Shown: positions 17,494 through 25,384, counted from the first letter of the stretch. The stretch is 64,000 bases of DNA from Bradyrhizobium zhengyangense (GCF_022012435.1 NZ_JAKLUA010000006.1:62001-126000); one strand, 5' to 3'. Program-made: numbers and translations. The notes: generated by a model from the sequence alone, not told the origin.

Positions 17494-18180
17494 CTACTCG
17501 CTTCTATTCTCGCCGACCGAAAGCGCGCAGATGCGCGACAGATGGGTGTAGGGCAGGCCCGTCTCCTCCGCCCAGGCATTGAACTGCGCCTGCACCTTGG
17601 CGAGATCGCCCTTGGACTTGACCTCTTCGGCGATGTCGAGGCCGGCATCGCGCAGGCAGGCGACCACGTCCTTCGATGTGACGAAACCGTCCCAGCCGAC
17701 GAAGCGCAGCAGCATCTGGCCGGTGTTGCCGCCTAACCGGCTGCCGCGCTTGGCCAGGAGATCGAGCAAGCCGATCTCGTTGGACGGCGGCCATTTCGCC
17801 AGAAACTTGCCGAAGCTGCCGTGCTCCTTGGCAATCTCCTGGACGAAAGCGGCATTGTCGCGCACCGACATGATCTTGGCGCCGTTGCGCACGATCCGCG
17901 CATCACGCAGCAGGCCTTCCCAAAAATCTTCCGGCTGAAAGCTGAGCTTGGCCGGCTGGAAGCGCAGAAAGGCGTCTTCAAAGCCGTCCCATTTCGCGTC
18001 GATCACGCTCCAGGCAAAGCCGGCGCAAAACACTCGCTTCGTCATCTCGGCAAGGATGCGGTCGTCGCCGAGTTTTGCCAGACGCTTCAAGTCCGGCTTG
18101 TCGGGCATCAGCTTTTCGAGCGCCTTGGGCCCACCTTTGCGCTTCTCGGCGCGGGCGCGAATGGACTTGAAGGAGGGCAT
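17494..18180 (-). CDS. DNA-3-methyladenine glycosylase I-like protein (Tag family)
   Basis: 228 aa base-excision repair glycosylase-like protein of the HhH-GPD fold. Segments RVFCAGFAWSVIDAKWDGFEDAFL and the run of helices ending LRFVGWDGFVTSKDVVACLRDAGLD agree with Tag-like proteins of Alphaproteobacteria. It would excise alkylated adenine from DNA. ATG at 18180 is chosen over the GTG at 18204. The C-terminal zinc-binding Cys/His set of E. coli Tag is not obvious, so this belongs to a variant branch. Divergent neighbour: metallophosphoesterase. Confidence 0.75.
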   Translation of the reverse strand: MPSFKSIRARAEKRKGGPKALEKLMPDKPDLKRLAKLGDDRILAEMTKRVFCAGFAWSVIDAKWDGFEDAFLRFQPAKLSFQPEDFWEGLLRDARIVRNGAKIMSVRDNAAFVQEIAKEHGSFGKFLAKWPPSNEIGLLDLLAKRGSRLGGNTGQMLLRFVGWDGFVTSKDVVACLRDAGLDIAEEVKSKGDLAKVQAQFNAWAEETGLPYTHLSRICALSVGENRSE

Positions 18181-18388
18181 GCGATCACCCGGGGTTGAAG
18201 GCACGCCACGACAGCAGAATTCCGCGATCCGGTCCAGACCCGCAAACCGGACCTGCGCTTGCGCGCCGCCGGCCGCCGCAGCATGCTTCCTGCTTGCCTG
18301 GATCGGCGACAGCGATGCTGGTCTACTTCTTGCTTCACAAGATTTTGGAATTCGCGGATATTTTCATTCTCTTACCGACGGACTCTCA

Positions 18389-19216
18389 ATGCGCTGCCTG
18401 GTCGTGGCCGATCTGCACTACTCGCTGCCGCAGCTCGACTGGCTGGTCAGCGCCGCGCCGCAATTCGATCTGGTGATCTTCGCGGGCGATGCGCTGGACA
18501 TCGGCTCGATGGTGGATTTCCGCGCGCAGATCGTGGTGGTGAAGAAGTACCTCGCACTGATCGCGGCGCAGACTCGCGTGATCCTTTGCTCCGGCAATCA
18601 CGATCTCGACGAGCGCAATGCGGAGGGCGAGAAGATCTCGCGCTGGATCTCTGAGGTGCGCGAACTTGGCATCGCTTGCGACGGCGACAATCTGACCATC
18701 GGCGACACGCTCTTCACGGTGTGCCCATGGTGGGACGGGCCGCTGGTCAAGCAGCGCATCGCCGACCAGCTGCGCGACGCCTCGCTCAACCATCCACGAC
18801 GCTGGATCTGGGCGCATCACGCGCCGCCGGCCAATTCGCCGACAAGCTGGGGCGGCAAGCGCTTCTTCGGTGATGTCGAGTTGGTGCAGTGGGTCATGCA
18901 GTATCAGCCATCGATGGTCATTTCCGGCCATGTGCATCAATCGCCCTTCATCAGGGACGGCTCCTGGTTCGATCGGCTGGGCCAGACCTGGGTGTTCAAC
19001 GCAGGAAAACAACCGGGACGACCGCCGACGCATATCGTGCTGGATCTCGATGCCGACAAGGCGTTCTGGCTGGCGGCAGGTGAGACGCAATGGATCGATC
19101 TCGACGCGCCGCTGAAACGGCCCGCGTCTTACATCGAGGAGCCGCCGGACTGGCTCACATCCTTGGGTCGGATTGCCGATCCGAGCCTGGCGAGACCTCG
19201 AGCGGCGGCAGGTTGA
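18389..19216 (+). CDS. Metallophosphoesterase (calcineurin-like)
   Basis: 275 aa with the full set of calcineurin-like metal motifs: VADLHYS at the N-terminus, FAGDALD, CSGNHDLD, WAHHAPP and SGHVHQ. Likely a cytoplasmic phosphohydrolase of the dimetal type; the substrate is unknown. ATG at 18389 is taken because the family starts a few residues before the DxH motif; the long in-frame upstream extension overlaps the glycosylase gene and is not real. The 3' end overlaps the convergent cNMP-binding gene by 62 bp. Confidence 0.88.
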   Translation: MRCLVVADLHYSLPQLDWLVSAAPQFDLVIFAGDALDIGSMVDFRAQIVVVKKYLALIAAQTRVILCSGNHDLDERNAEGEKISRWISEVRELGIACDGDNLTIGDTLFTVCPWWDGPLVKQRIADQLRDASLNHPRRWIWAHHAPPANSPTSWGGKRFFGDVELVQWVMQYQPSMVISGHVHQSPFIRDGSWFDRLGQTWVFNAGKQPGRPPTHIVLDLDADKAFWLAAGETQWIDLDAPLKRPASYIEEPPDWLTSLGRIADPSLARPRAAAG

Positions 19217-19649
19217 TCATGCTCTGGAGCACCTCACCGACCATGGCGAGATGGGTGCCGTGGCCGGCATATTGCCGCTTGAGATCGGCGAGATAAGTGT
19301 TGGCGACGTTGAGCCGCTGCGCCAGCGTGCGCGCGAGCATCAGCGCCACCTCCGGCCGCTGGACGAGGAACGACGCTGCATCTTCGAACTCGTAAATCAC
19401 CGAATCCGAGCTGGCGCGCACCGTTGCCGTATGTGGCAACCCGAGCAGCACGGACATCTCGCCGAACACCGCGCCGGGCTCGGCGATGGTGGCGACCACC
19501 ATGTCGCTCTTGAGCACATCGAGCCTGCCCTGCATCAAGACGTAAAGGTGACCGCTGCTGGCGCCGCCCTCGCTGATGACAGTCGTGCCGGCCGGAACCT
19601 GCCGCTCGGTGCCGCCGGTGCAATGATCCAGAACTGCGCGCATCGCCAA
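19155..19649 (-). CDS. Cyclic nucleotide-binding domain protein
   Basis: 164 aa, essentially one cNMP-binding (Crp N-terminal type) beta-barrel: VPAGTTVISEGGASSGHLYVLMQGRLDV, then PGAVFGEMSVLLGLPHTATVRA, the phosphate-binding cassette region, then a helical tail. There is no DNA-binding winged helix, so it acts as a small sensor or an adaptor rather than a transcription factor. Its 3' end overlaps the metallophosphoesterase gene from the opposite strand. Ligand unknown. Confidence 0.85.
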   Translation of the reverse strand: MAMRAVLDHCTGGTERQVPAGTTVISEGGASSGHLYVLMQGRLDVLKSDMVVATIAEPGAVFGEMSVLLGLPHTATVRASSDSVIYEFEDAASFLVQRPEVALMLARTLAQRLNVANTYLADLKRQYAGHGTHLAMVGEVLQSMINLPPLEVSPGSDRQSDPRM

Positions 19650-19719
19650 AAGCTCCCATTGCTGGGGATGTCAGGCGATACTAGAGCACGATCCGTGCCA
19701 CCCGGCAACGCGCGGAAGG

Positions 19720-20250
19720 CTATCGCGCCAGGCGCTTGGCGAGGTGGACCGACTGCCAGTCGCCGCGCCCGGTATCCTCGAAGCCGGCCTTTTTTGCGAG
19801 GCCGCGCATCTCGGCGTTCGCCCGCGCAGTCTCCGCCGCGATCATCTCGTGACCTCGATCGCTCGCATGCCGTTCCATCGCATTCATCATTTGCAGGCCG
19901 ACGCCTTTGCGCTGAAACACGTCGGCAACGGAGATGGCGAAATCACCGTACCGCGCAGCCGCATCGTAGGCGTATCGCGTTTCGCCGATGATCGTGCTCT
20001 GGCCCTCCTCCTGCCTGAGTTCGGCGAGCAGGGTGAAGTGATCGGGATGGCTGACCTTGGCGACGCATTCAGCCGCAAGCAATGCGACGTCTGCTCGCGC
20101 GCCCATGAAGCGCTTGTTACGGCTTGTCGCGGAAAGACCCGTGAAATAGATCGAGAGACTTTCCACGTCACACGCATTGGCGGCTCTGATGCAGACAGTG
20201 CCCTTCGTTTGGTTCGACCCGACAACGGTATCTGAAAATAGCTGTGACAT
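19720..20250 (-). CDS. GNAT family N-acetyltransferase
   Basis: 176 aa. The acetyl-CoA-binding motif A is visible as VADVFQRKGVGLQMMNAMERHA, preceded by the beta-strand run GETRYAYDAAARYGDFAISV. The segment SLSIYFTGLSATSRNKRFMG near the N-terminus resembles acetyltransferases often fused to protein acyl-CoA synthetase (Pat type), so the target may be a protein; this is inference. ATG at 20250 (MSQLFSD) is chosen; the longer frame upstream has no family likeness. Confidence 0.85.
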   Translation of the reverse strand: MSQLFSDTVVGSNQTKGTVCIRAANACDVESLSIYFTGLSATSRNKRFMGARADVALLAAECVAKVSHPDHFTLLAELRQEEGQSTIIGETRYAYDAAARYGDFAISVADVFQRKGVGLQMMNAMERHASDRGHEMIAAETARANAEMRGLAKKAGFEDTGRGDWQSVHLAKRLAR

Positions 20251-20405
20251 GCGCGAGGCCTCGGCAGGTTGCAATGACCGAACACTTAACCGAGGCCGCG
20301 CTCCTGCCGCTTGGACACGACCGCCAATCTTGCGGTCGGAAACGAACTGCCGTTGCCCTGTGCCAGGCGTCACACACGGGCCGCTGTCATGCGACCTAGC
20401 CAGCC

Positions 20406-21146
20406 TTACGCCCGCGAGAGCGACGGCACCTCCTCGGGCATGATGGCCTGGAGGCCACCGAAGCGGCGTTCGCGGCCGTGGAAGGAGGCCAACGCCGCGG
20501 CGAGATCGCCCGCGTCGAATTCGGGCCACATCCGCTCTGTGAAATGCAGCTCGGCATAGGCGCCCTCCCAGAGCAGGAAGTCCGACAACCGCTTTTCGCC
20601 AGAGGTGCGGATGATGAGATCGACGTCGCGCAAGCCGGCCTCGCCGGTGACGAGTTGCGAGAAGGCTTCGCGGGTGAGGCTGGTCAGCGCGGCCGCCTTG
20701 GCCGCGGCGTTGAGGATGGCCTCGCGCGCCGAATAGTCGACCGCGATCCGCAGATGCAGCGTGCTGCCGTTTGCGGTGGCGTCCTCAGCGCGCGCGATGG
20801 CGCTGGCGATACCATCAGGCAGGCGATCGCGACGGCCGATCACGTTGAGCCGCACGCCGTTTTTCACCAGGCTCTGCACTTCATTGGCGAGATAGAAGCG
20901 CAGCAGCGTCATCAGTGCTGCGACCTCGGCCTTGGGCCGGCGCCAATTGTCGGTCGAGAACGCATAGAGCGTCAGCGTGCCGATGCCCTGCTTGGGCGCG
21001 GCCTCGACGATGCGGCGGATCGTCTCGACGCCGGCCTCGTGGCCGCGGACGCGCGACAGGCCGCGCCGGGTCGCCCATCGCCCGTTGCCGTCCATGATGA
21101 TGCCGACATGAAGCTTCTCGTTGTGGGACGTGACGTCACTTTGCAT
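20406..21146 (-). CDS. uppS: Isoprenyl transferase (cis-prenyl, UppS family)
   Basis: 246 aa cis-prenyltransferase that extends farnesyl diphosphate with isopentenyl diphosphate to a long polyprenyl carrier such as undecaprenyl diphosphate. Catalytic Asp19 lies in IIMDGNGRWATRRG; YAFSTDNWRRPKAEV, IRTSGEKRLSDFLLWEGAYAEL and the C-terminal FHGRERRFGG are conserved. ATG at 21146 with GGAG upstream is the start. The gene is third in an operon with a membrane protein and a winged-helix regulator rather than with cdsA/dxr, so it is probably a second, regulated copy. A palindromic operator spans its start codon. Confidence 0.88.
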   Translation of the reverse strand: MQSDVTSHNEKLHVGIIMDGNGRWATRRGLSRVRGHEAGVETIRRIVEAAPKQGIGTLTLYAFSTDNWRRPKAEVAALMTLLRFYLANEVQSLVKNGVRLNVIGRRDRLPDGIASAIARAEDATANGSTLHLRIAVDYSAREAILNAAAKAAALTSLTREAFSQLVTGEAGLRDVDLIIRTSGEKRLSDFLLWEGAYAELHFTERMWPEFDAGDLAAALASFHGRERRFGGLQAIMPEEVPSLSRA

Positions 21147-21154
21147 CGCAAAGT
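21138..21154. promoter_or_regulatory. Palindromic operator over the uppS start codon
   Basis: ACTTTGC-ATC-GCAAAGT, a perfect 7-bp inverted repeat with a 3-nt centre. On the coding (minus) strand the uppS ATG lies in its middle and the GGAGA ribosome site abuts it. The same ACTTTG-N5-CAAAGT pattern lies over the operon promoter at 22210-22226, so both are likely bound by the winged-helix protein encoded between them. Confidence 0.65.
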
Positions 21155-21177
21155 CTCCAGTCAAAAAAGGGGGACGA

Positions 21178-21552
21178 TCAGGTCGGGAGAATGCCGAGAC
21201 GGCCGAGCGGCGGCGCCTCGCGGCCGGCGGCCTTGGCGGCGTCGCGCACGAGGCGTTCGAGCACGGCGAGATAATCGAGGAAGCGCCGGCGGCCGCTCTT
21301 GGTCAGACGGCAGGTCGTGTGCGGGCGATTGCCTTCATAACCCTTGGTCACCTCGACGAGGCCGGCGTCCTGGAGCACGGCGAGGTGCCGGCTGAGATTG
21401 CCGTCGGTGAGACCGCAGAGCTGCTTCAGATCGGCGAACGCAAGTCCCTTCGGGTGAGCCATCAGCGACGTCAGCAGCCCGAGTCTCGCCTTCTCGTGGA
21501 TCACACGGTCGAGGCCTTCGTAAGAAAAAGGCGCGCTGTCAGTCTTCGACAT
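21178..21552 (-). CDS. Winged helix-turn-helix transcriptional regulator
   Basis: 124 aa DNA-binding protein of the compact winged-helix type (HTH_27, MarR/PadR-like): LLTSLMAHPKGLAFADLKQLCGLTDGNLSRHLAVLQDAGLVEVTKGYEGNRPHTTCRLTKSGRRRF covers HTH and wing. The gene overlaps the upstream membrane-protein gene by 14 bp and sits 31 nt ahead of uppS. It has no visible ligand domain. Probable autorepressor acting on the ACTTTG-N5-CAAAGT palindromes at 22210 and 21138 (inference). ATG at 21552 gives the better Shine-Dalgarno spacing than the ATG at 21555. Confidence 0.85.
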   Translation of the reverse strand: MSKTDSAPFSYEGLDRVIHEKARLGLLTSLMAHPKGLAFADLKQLCGLTDGNLSRHLAVLQDAGLVEVTKGYEGNRPHTTCRLTKSGRRRFLDYLAVLERLVRDAAKAAGREAPPLGRLGILPT

Positions 21553-22156
21553 CATTGTCTCCGGACGCGAAATACAGAATGGCCGCCATCACCGACTGGC
21601 CGATCACGAAAGGCAGCCCCATCGTCCAGGGCGACAACATGTGAGTCCGGCTCGCCAGCACGACCACGGCGAAGCCGGACATGAAGTACCAGGCTCCGGC
21701 GAACGCCACGCTGCGCGGCAGCGAGCGAACGGAGGCGAAAATGCCGAGCGACACCAGGATCTGCCACAGCCCCGGCAGCAGCCACAGCGCCTCGGAAGCG
21801 AACTTCCACATCACGACCGCAAGCAGGACGCCGGCGACGCCCGCGGGCAGGAACTGCTCGATCGCCTGATGAATCATCGCGTCGGCGAGGCCGGAATGAT
21901 GACGACGCGAACGCGCACGCATCTCGGTCCAGATCATCAGGCCGGACAGCGTCGCCGCCGCGAACCAGCCGAGAAAGAAGCCGAGCGGCTCGCTCGTGGG
22001 ATCGCCGATCAACCAGAATTGCAGGATGGCGGTGACAAGCGCGACGGCGCCGGTCGCAGCCATCGTCGCCGGGCCGTAACCGCGGAACGCCGTACCGGCC
22101 GCAATCTGGCTGCGGATCGCCACGATGTCGGCCAGTGCCTTGTCGAGATCGCGCAT
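21539..22156 (-). CDS. Conserved membrane protein of the regulator-uppS operon
   Basis: 205 aa integral membrane protein with about five or six hydrophobic segments (for example PATMAATGAVALVTAILQFWLIG, LGFFLGWFAAATLSGLMIW, AGVAGVLLAVVMWKFA, PFVIGQSVMAAILYFA). It starts MRDLDKALADIVAIRSQIAAGTAFRGYGP. I know of similar uncharacterised proteins in Rhizobiales but no function. First gene of the operon; its 3' end overlaps the winged-helix gene. A membrane protein with a small winged-helix regulator is a common pairing; a link to lipid carriers is suggested by uppS downstream. Confidence 0.78.
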   Translation of the reverse strand: MRDLDKALADIVAIRSQIAAGTAFRGYGPATMAATGAVALVTAILQFWLIGDPTSEPLGFFLGWFAAATLSGLMIWTEMRARSRRHHSGLADAMIHQAIEQFLPAGVAGVLLAVVMWKFASEALWLLPGLWQILVSLGIFASVRSLPRSVAFAGAWYFMSGFAVVVLASRTHMLSPWTMGLPFVIGQSVMAAILYFASGDNDVED

Positions 22157-22209
22157 CGGCAATGCCAAAACTCCGCTCCACCCACGCTCACGGACCGGCT
22201 TGCCCAGTC

Positions 22210-22226
22210 ACTTTGTATTGCAAAGT
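22210..22226. promoter_or_regulatory. Palindromic operator at the promoter of the regulator-uppS operon
   Basis: ACTTTG-TATTG-CAAAGT, a 6-5-6 inverted repeat of the same design and total length (17 nt) as the one over uppS. A further half site, TTACAAAGTAA, lies at 22235-22244. The palindrome overlaps the proposed -10 element, fitting repression. Confidence 0.65.
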
Positions 22227-22251
22227 ATACCGCGTTACAAAGTAAAGGCAA
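22224..22251 (-). promoter_or_regulatory. Likely promoter of the membrane protein-regulator-uppS operon
   Basis: Read on the minus strand: TTGCCT (22251-22246), 16 nt, TATACT (22229-22224). The -10 hexamer runs into the palindromic operator and the spacer contains the extra ACTTTGTAA half site. The promoter lies about 70 nt upstream of the first start codon. Confidence 0.5.
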
Positions 22252-22354
22252 GCCGGAAGTCGACCGCCCGGGGCGTGGCGCCCGCGGACAACTGCCGGTT
22301 GCGTCTCGGCCGTCGGCCCAGCTAAGATGCCGCCAAGGTGCCCTGGGGGAAGTC

Positions 22355-23611
22355 ATGAGGTTAAGGTCGTTCGTCGCTGCAGCTCTGCTGCAGGTGTGTC
22401 TTGTTGGGACAGCGCACGCGAAGGGACCATTTGGCACCGCCAATGTCGGCGGCTGGGTCGGCGGCGCCTTCAGCAACGACGAGACGGGCGCCTTCTCCCA
22501 TTGCGCGGCGACGGCGCCTTATGCGAACGGCGTCATCCTCGTCGTGAGCCAGAATGCCGCCGGCATATGGTCGCTCGCCTTTGCAAGTCCCAGCTATCAC
22601 TTCAACAAGGGCGAGAACGCCGCAATCGACGTGACCTTTGACGGTAAGGACCAAGCCAGGCTGTTCGCCACGGCGTACCGGCCCGACATGCTCACGGCCG
22701 TCATGCCGCTCAACGTCGTGCGTACATTTCAGAAGGCGAGCTTGATGGTAGCGACAGCCGGCCACGCTGTCCTGAACTTTGACCTAAGGTCGACCGGGCC
22801 GGTGATCGCCGCATTGGCCAATTGCGTGACCAGGGTGAAAGCCGATGGGCTCGACAAGGCCGGTGACTTCACCAAAGGCGCGGCGAAGCCGGCAGCCACG
22901 GCAGAGAAGCAAGGTCAGCCGCCAGCCAGCAAATCGGGCAAAGGGACCAGGACTAGCGGCGGCTTTGGCACCGGCTTTGTGGTGAGCGCCAGCGGGCACA
23001 TCGTCACCAACAACCACGTGATCGACGGTTGCACAGAGCTCAAGGGCAATCTCACCGGTGAAGCCGCGATGGTGTTGCGCGTCGTGTCTGCCGATGCGAA
23101 CAACGATCTGGCTTTGTTGCAGCCCACGTCGACGGCGACATTCAAGGACTTTGCCCGGATTCGCGATCGCTCCTTCCACTCCGGCGATTCCGTCGTGGCC
23201 ATCGGCTTTCCCTATCATGGCCTGCTGACGTCGGACTTCACCGTGACGACCGGGATCGTGGGCTCGCTCAGCGGCATGCGCAACGACACGCGTTTCCTGC
23301 AAATCAGCGCTCCGGTGCAGCCCGGCAACAGCGGCGGCCCGTTGTTCGACACCAGCGGCCAGATCGTGGGCGTTGTCACCGGAAAGATCCCCGGATTGCG
23401 CATTGCAGCGCTGACCGGCGATATTCCTGAGAACATCAACTTCGCCATCAAGACCGGCGCGCTGCGCGACTTCCTCGATAATTCGGTGGTGCCGTACCAG
23501 ACGGCCGAACCGAAGAGCGAGCTCAAGACCCCCGAGATCGCCGGCAACGCGCGGGCTTACACGATGTTGATCTCGTGCAAAGGTGCGGAAGAGGCCGACG
23601 CGAAGAAGTAG
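22355..23611 (+). CDS. Secreted trypsin-like serine protease (S1C, HtrA-like, no PDZ)
   Basis: 418 aa. Signal peptide RSFVAAALLQVCLVGTAHAKG, then a Cys-containing N-terminal domain of about 150 residues that I do not recognise, a low-complexity KPAATAEKQGQPPASKSGKG linker, and a trypsin-like domain (about 200-390). The catalytic triad is His221 (TNNHVIDG), Asp251 (NNDLALL) and Ser326 (QPGNSGGPL). No PDZ domain follows, unlike DegP. Expected in the periplasm as a quality-control or regulatory protease. ATG at 22355 follows GGGGGA. Divergent from the regulator-uppS operon. Confidence 0.88.
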   Translation: MRLRSFVAAALLQVCLVGTAHAKGPFGTANVGGWVGGAFSNDETGAFSHCAATAPYANGVILVVSQNAAGIWSLAFASPSYHFNKGENAAIDVTFDGKDQARLFATAYRPDMLTAVMPLNVVRTFQKASLMVATAGHAVLNFDLRSTGPVIAALANCVTRVKADGLDKAGDFTKGAAKPAATAEKQGQPPASKSGKGTRTSGGFGTGFVVSASGHIVTNNHVIDGCTELKGNLTGEAAMVLRVVSADANNDLALLQPTSTATFKDFARIRDRSFHSGDSVVAIGFPYHGLLTSDFTVTTGIVGSLSGMRNDTRFLQISAPVQPGNSGGPLFDTSGQIVGVVTGKIPGLRIAALTGDIPENINFAIKTGALRDFLDNSVVPYQTAEPKSELKTPEIAGNARAYTMLISCKGAEEADAKK

Positions 23612-23650
23612 CTAGGACGGATTGAAGCACACCGCCACGCCGCCCTTCGC

Positions 23651-23754
23651 TGTCATTCCCCGCGAAAGCGGGGAATCCAGTACGCCGCGGCTTCTCGTTT
23701 TCAGTCACTCCCGTCTCGGTGTACTGGATCGCCCGGTCGAGCCGGGCGATGACA
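23651..23754. repeat. Interspersed palindromic repeat (GTCATTCCCC family)
   Basis: Outer TGTCAT...ATGACA with two inner hairpins, CCCCGCGAAAGCGGGG and CGCCCGG-TCGA-CCGGGCG, and matching GTACTGGAT arms. A nested palindrome of the sort scattered through Bradyrhizobium intergenic DNA. It lies between the convergent protease and DUF899 genes and may serve as a bidirectional terminator. Confidence 0.75.
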
Positions 23755-23780
23755 CCTTTGGTGTAGACCGAATAGCCCCC

Positions 23781-24515
23781 TCACCCGTGACAGCACGCGC
23801 CTTTCGCCTGCGGCTCATACTGGTCGCGCAAACGCACCCAGTCCATCGGATAGGGCAGGCCTTCCTCGTGACGCCCGAGCGGAGTGAGGTCGAGATATTG
23901 GTAAGCCGCGTTCATCATGTCGAGGCCGCGGGCAAAGCAGGAATAGGTGTGAAAGATCTCGCCGGCCTCGTTGCGAAAGAACACGCTGATGCCGGGCAGC
24001 TCCGGGCCATAGAACGGCGTGGTGCCGAAATTGTATTTCGGCACGCCCTGGTCGATCTGCTCGCGCGTGAACGAGACCTCGTAATCGTAATTGAAGTCGC
24101 TGTTGCCTGATGAGACCCAGTCGAAGGTCCAGCCCATGCGCTTCTTGAAGGCCTCGAGTTTTGCGCTAGGTGCCAGCGAGATAGCGACCATGGTGGTGTC
24201 GCGCGCCACCAAATGCGGCACCATGCGCTCGAAGCCATCCACCCAGAACGAACAGCTCTTGCAAGCGGCCTCCCAATCCGGCGCAAACATCACGTGCTGG
24301 ACCACGAGCTGCGGACGCCCCTTGAAGAGATCGCCAAGCGTCACCTTGCCGTTCGGCCCGTCGAATACATAACTCTTGTCGACCTTCACCCAGGGCAAGG
24401 CCCGGCGCTCCTCGGCCAGACGTTCGCGGGCCTGCGAAAATTCCTTCTCATGCGTCAGATGGGCTTTGCGGGCTGCGACCCATTGCTCGCGCGAGACGAT
24501 CTGATGTTGCTGCAT
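23781..24515 (-). CDS. DUF899 family thioredoxin-like protein
   Basis: 244 aa. The chain has VVQHVMFAPDWEAACKSCSFWVDGF, VARDTTMVAISLAP and PFYGPELPGISVFFRNEAGEIFHTYSCFARG, the standard DUF899 pattern (a thioredoxin-fold family of unknown activity), and ends in CCHG. No signal peptide. Last gene of a three-gene operon after an ArsR-type regulator and an SRPBCC protein; such trios are common in soil bacteria. Function unknown, possibly redox related. Confidence 0.88.
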   Translation of the reverse strand: MQQHQIVSREQWVAARKAHLTHEKEFSQARERLAEERRALPWVKVDKSYVFDGPNGKVTLGDLFKGRPQLVVQHVMFAPDWEAACKSCSFWVDGFERMVPHLVARDTTMVAISLAPSAKLEAFKKRMGWTFDWVSSGNSDFNYDYEVSFTREQIDQGVPKYNFGTTPFYGPELPGISVFFRNEAGEIFHTYSCFARGLDMMNAAYQYLDLTPLGRHEEGLPYPMDWVRLRDQYEPQAKGACCHG

Positions 24516-24536
24516 AATATCCTCCTCTGACAGGGA

Positions 24537-25004
24537 TCAGGCGACGAAGCTATCGAGCTTATTAAAGAATGAACTCCAGCCGCGCTGGTGGTTGTCGCGC
24601 GCGGCCTCGTCGAAGAACTGGGCATGATGGAAGATCATCAACGTGCCGATGTTGTCGGGCTTCAACGTGATCGTCACCAGCGATTCGCGCTCCGGCGTCG
24701 AGTGCCAGGCCCAGGTGAAAACCAGCCGCTCATGCGGCACGACCTCGCGATAGATCCCCCCGGCTTCGAAATATTCACCGTCGTCGCGGGTGAACGAGAT
24801 GCGGTAGCGACCGCCGGCGCGAACGTCGAGCTCGGCGTTCAGCGTCGCCGGCTTCATGTTCGGCGGCCCGAACCATTGAACTAGTTGTTCGGCTTGCGTC
24901 CAGGCGGCGAAGACTTTTTCCGGCCGCGCGCGGAGCCGGCGCGTGAGCGTGAGGCTTGGACCTTCATCTGCCCGTTCGGCTGCATTGGCGACTGCGTTGA
25001 CCAT
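24537..25004 (-). CDS. SRPBCC (AHSA1-like) domain protein
   Basis: 155 aa START-like helix-grip protein: LTLTRRLRARPEKVFAAWTQAEQLVQWFGP at the start, DVRAGGRYRISFTRDDGEYFEAGGIYREVVPHERLVFTW in the middle and a C-terminal HQRGWSSFFNKLDSFVA. AHSA1-like proteins bind small hydrophobic ligands or act with Hsp90; here the role is not known. Its start lies inside the ArsR gene (124-bp overlap in another frame), so expression is tightly coupled. Confidence 0.88.
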   Translation of the reverse strand: MVNAVANAAERADEGPSLTLTRRLRARPEKVFAAWTQAEQLVQWFGPPNMKPATLNAELDVRAGGRYRISFTRDDGEYFEAGGIYREVVPHERLVFTWAWHSTPERESLVTITLKPDNIGTLMIFHHAQFFDEAARDNHQRGWSSFFNKLDSFVA

Positions 25005-25333
25005 GGTTTGTCCTCCACAAAGGCGGCAAGTCGGTCGAAGCTCTCGGACCAGAACTGTGCGTAGCGATTGAGCCAGTTCATCGCCTGCTCCATCGGCTGC
25101 GCGGTGAGCCGGCAGGACACGGTGCGCCCGGTCTTTTCGCGCACGATCAGGCCCGCGTCGGTGAGCACGTCGAGATGCTTCATGATCGCCGGCAGCGAGA
25201 CCGGAAACGGCGCCGCCAGCTCGCTTACCGACAGATTTTCGTTCTCGACAAGCCGCGCCAGCAACGCCCGCCGCGTCGGATCGGACAGCGCCGCAAAGGT
25301 GCGATCGAGTGCCTCGTCTTTATACTTAACCAT
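24881..25333 (-). CDS. ArsR-type winged-helix transcriptional regulator
   Basis: 150 aa. The ArsR core is DRTFAALSDPTRRALLARLVENENLSVSELAAPFPVSLPAIMKHLDVLTDAGLIVREKTGRTVSCRLTA; no metal-binding Cys pair is present. This subgroup usually precedes an SRPBCC gene. The last 40 or so residues (SRSRAGSARGRKKSSPPGRKP) are very basic and lie wholly in the overlap with the SRPBCC gene, so they may be a by-product of the overlap. Probable autoregulator of the operon. Confidence 0.87.
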   Translation of the reverse strand: MVKYKDEALDRTFAALSDPTRRALLARLVENENLSVSELAAPFPVSLPAIMKHLDVLTDAGLIVREKTGRTVSCRLTAQPMEQAMNWLNRYAQFWSESFDRLAAFVEDKPWSTQSPMQPNGQMKVQASRSRAGSARGRKKSSPPGRKPNN

Positions 25334-25384
25334 AAGGTTTAGTATAGGCGCGGAGGCCCTCCTGTCAATCGGGAACCACGCAAG

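Noticed and set aside
17948..18388. In-frame upstream extension of the metallophosphoesterase
   Set aside because: It overlaps the glycosylase gene and its start, and the family begins right before the VADLHYS motif at 18389.
20251..20529. Upstream extension of the GNAT gene
   Set aside because: Arg/Pro-rich low-likeness sequence; the acetyltransferase starts at MSQLFSD.
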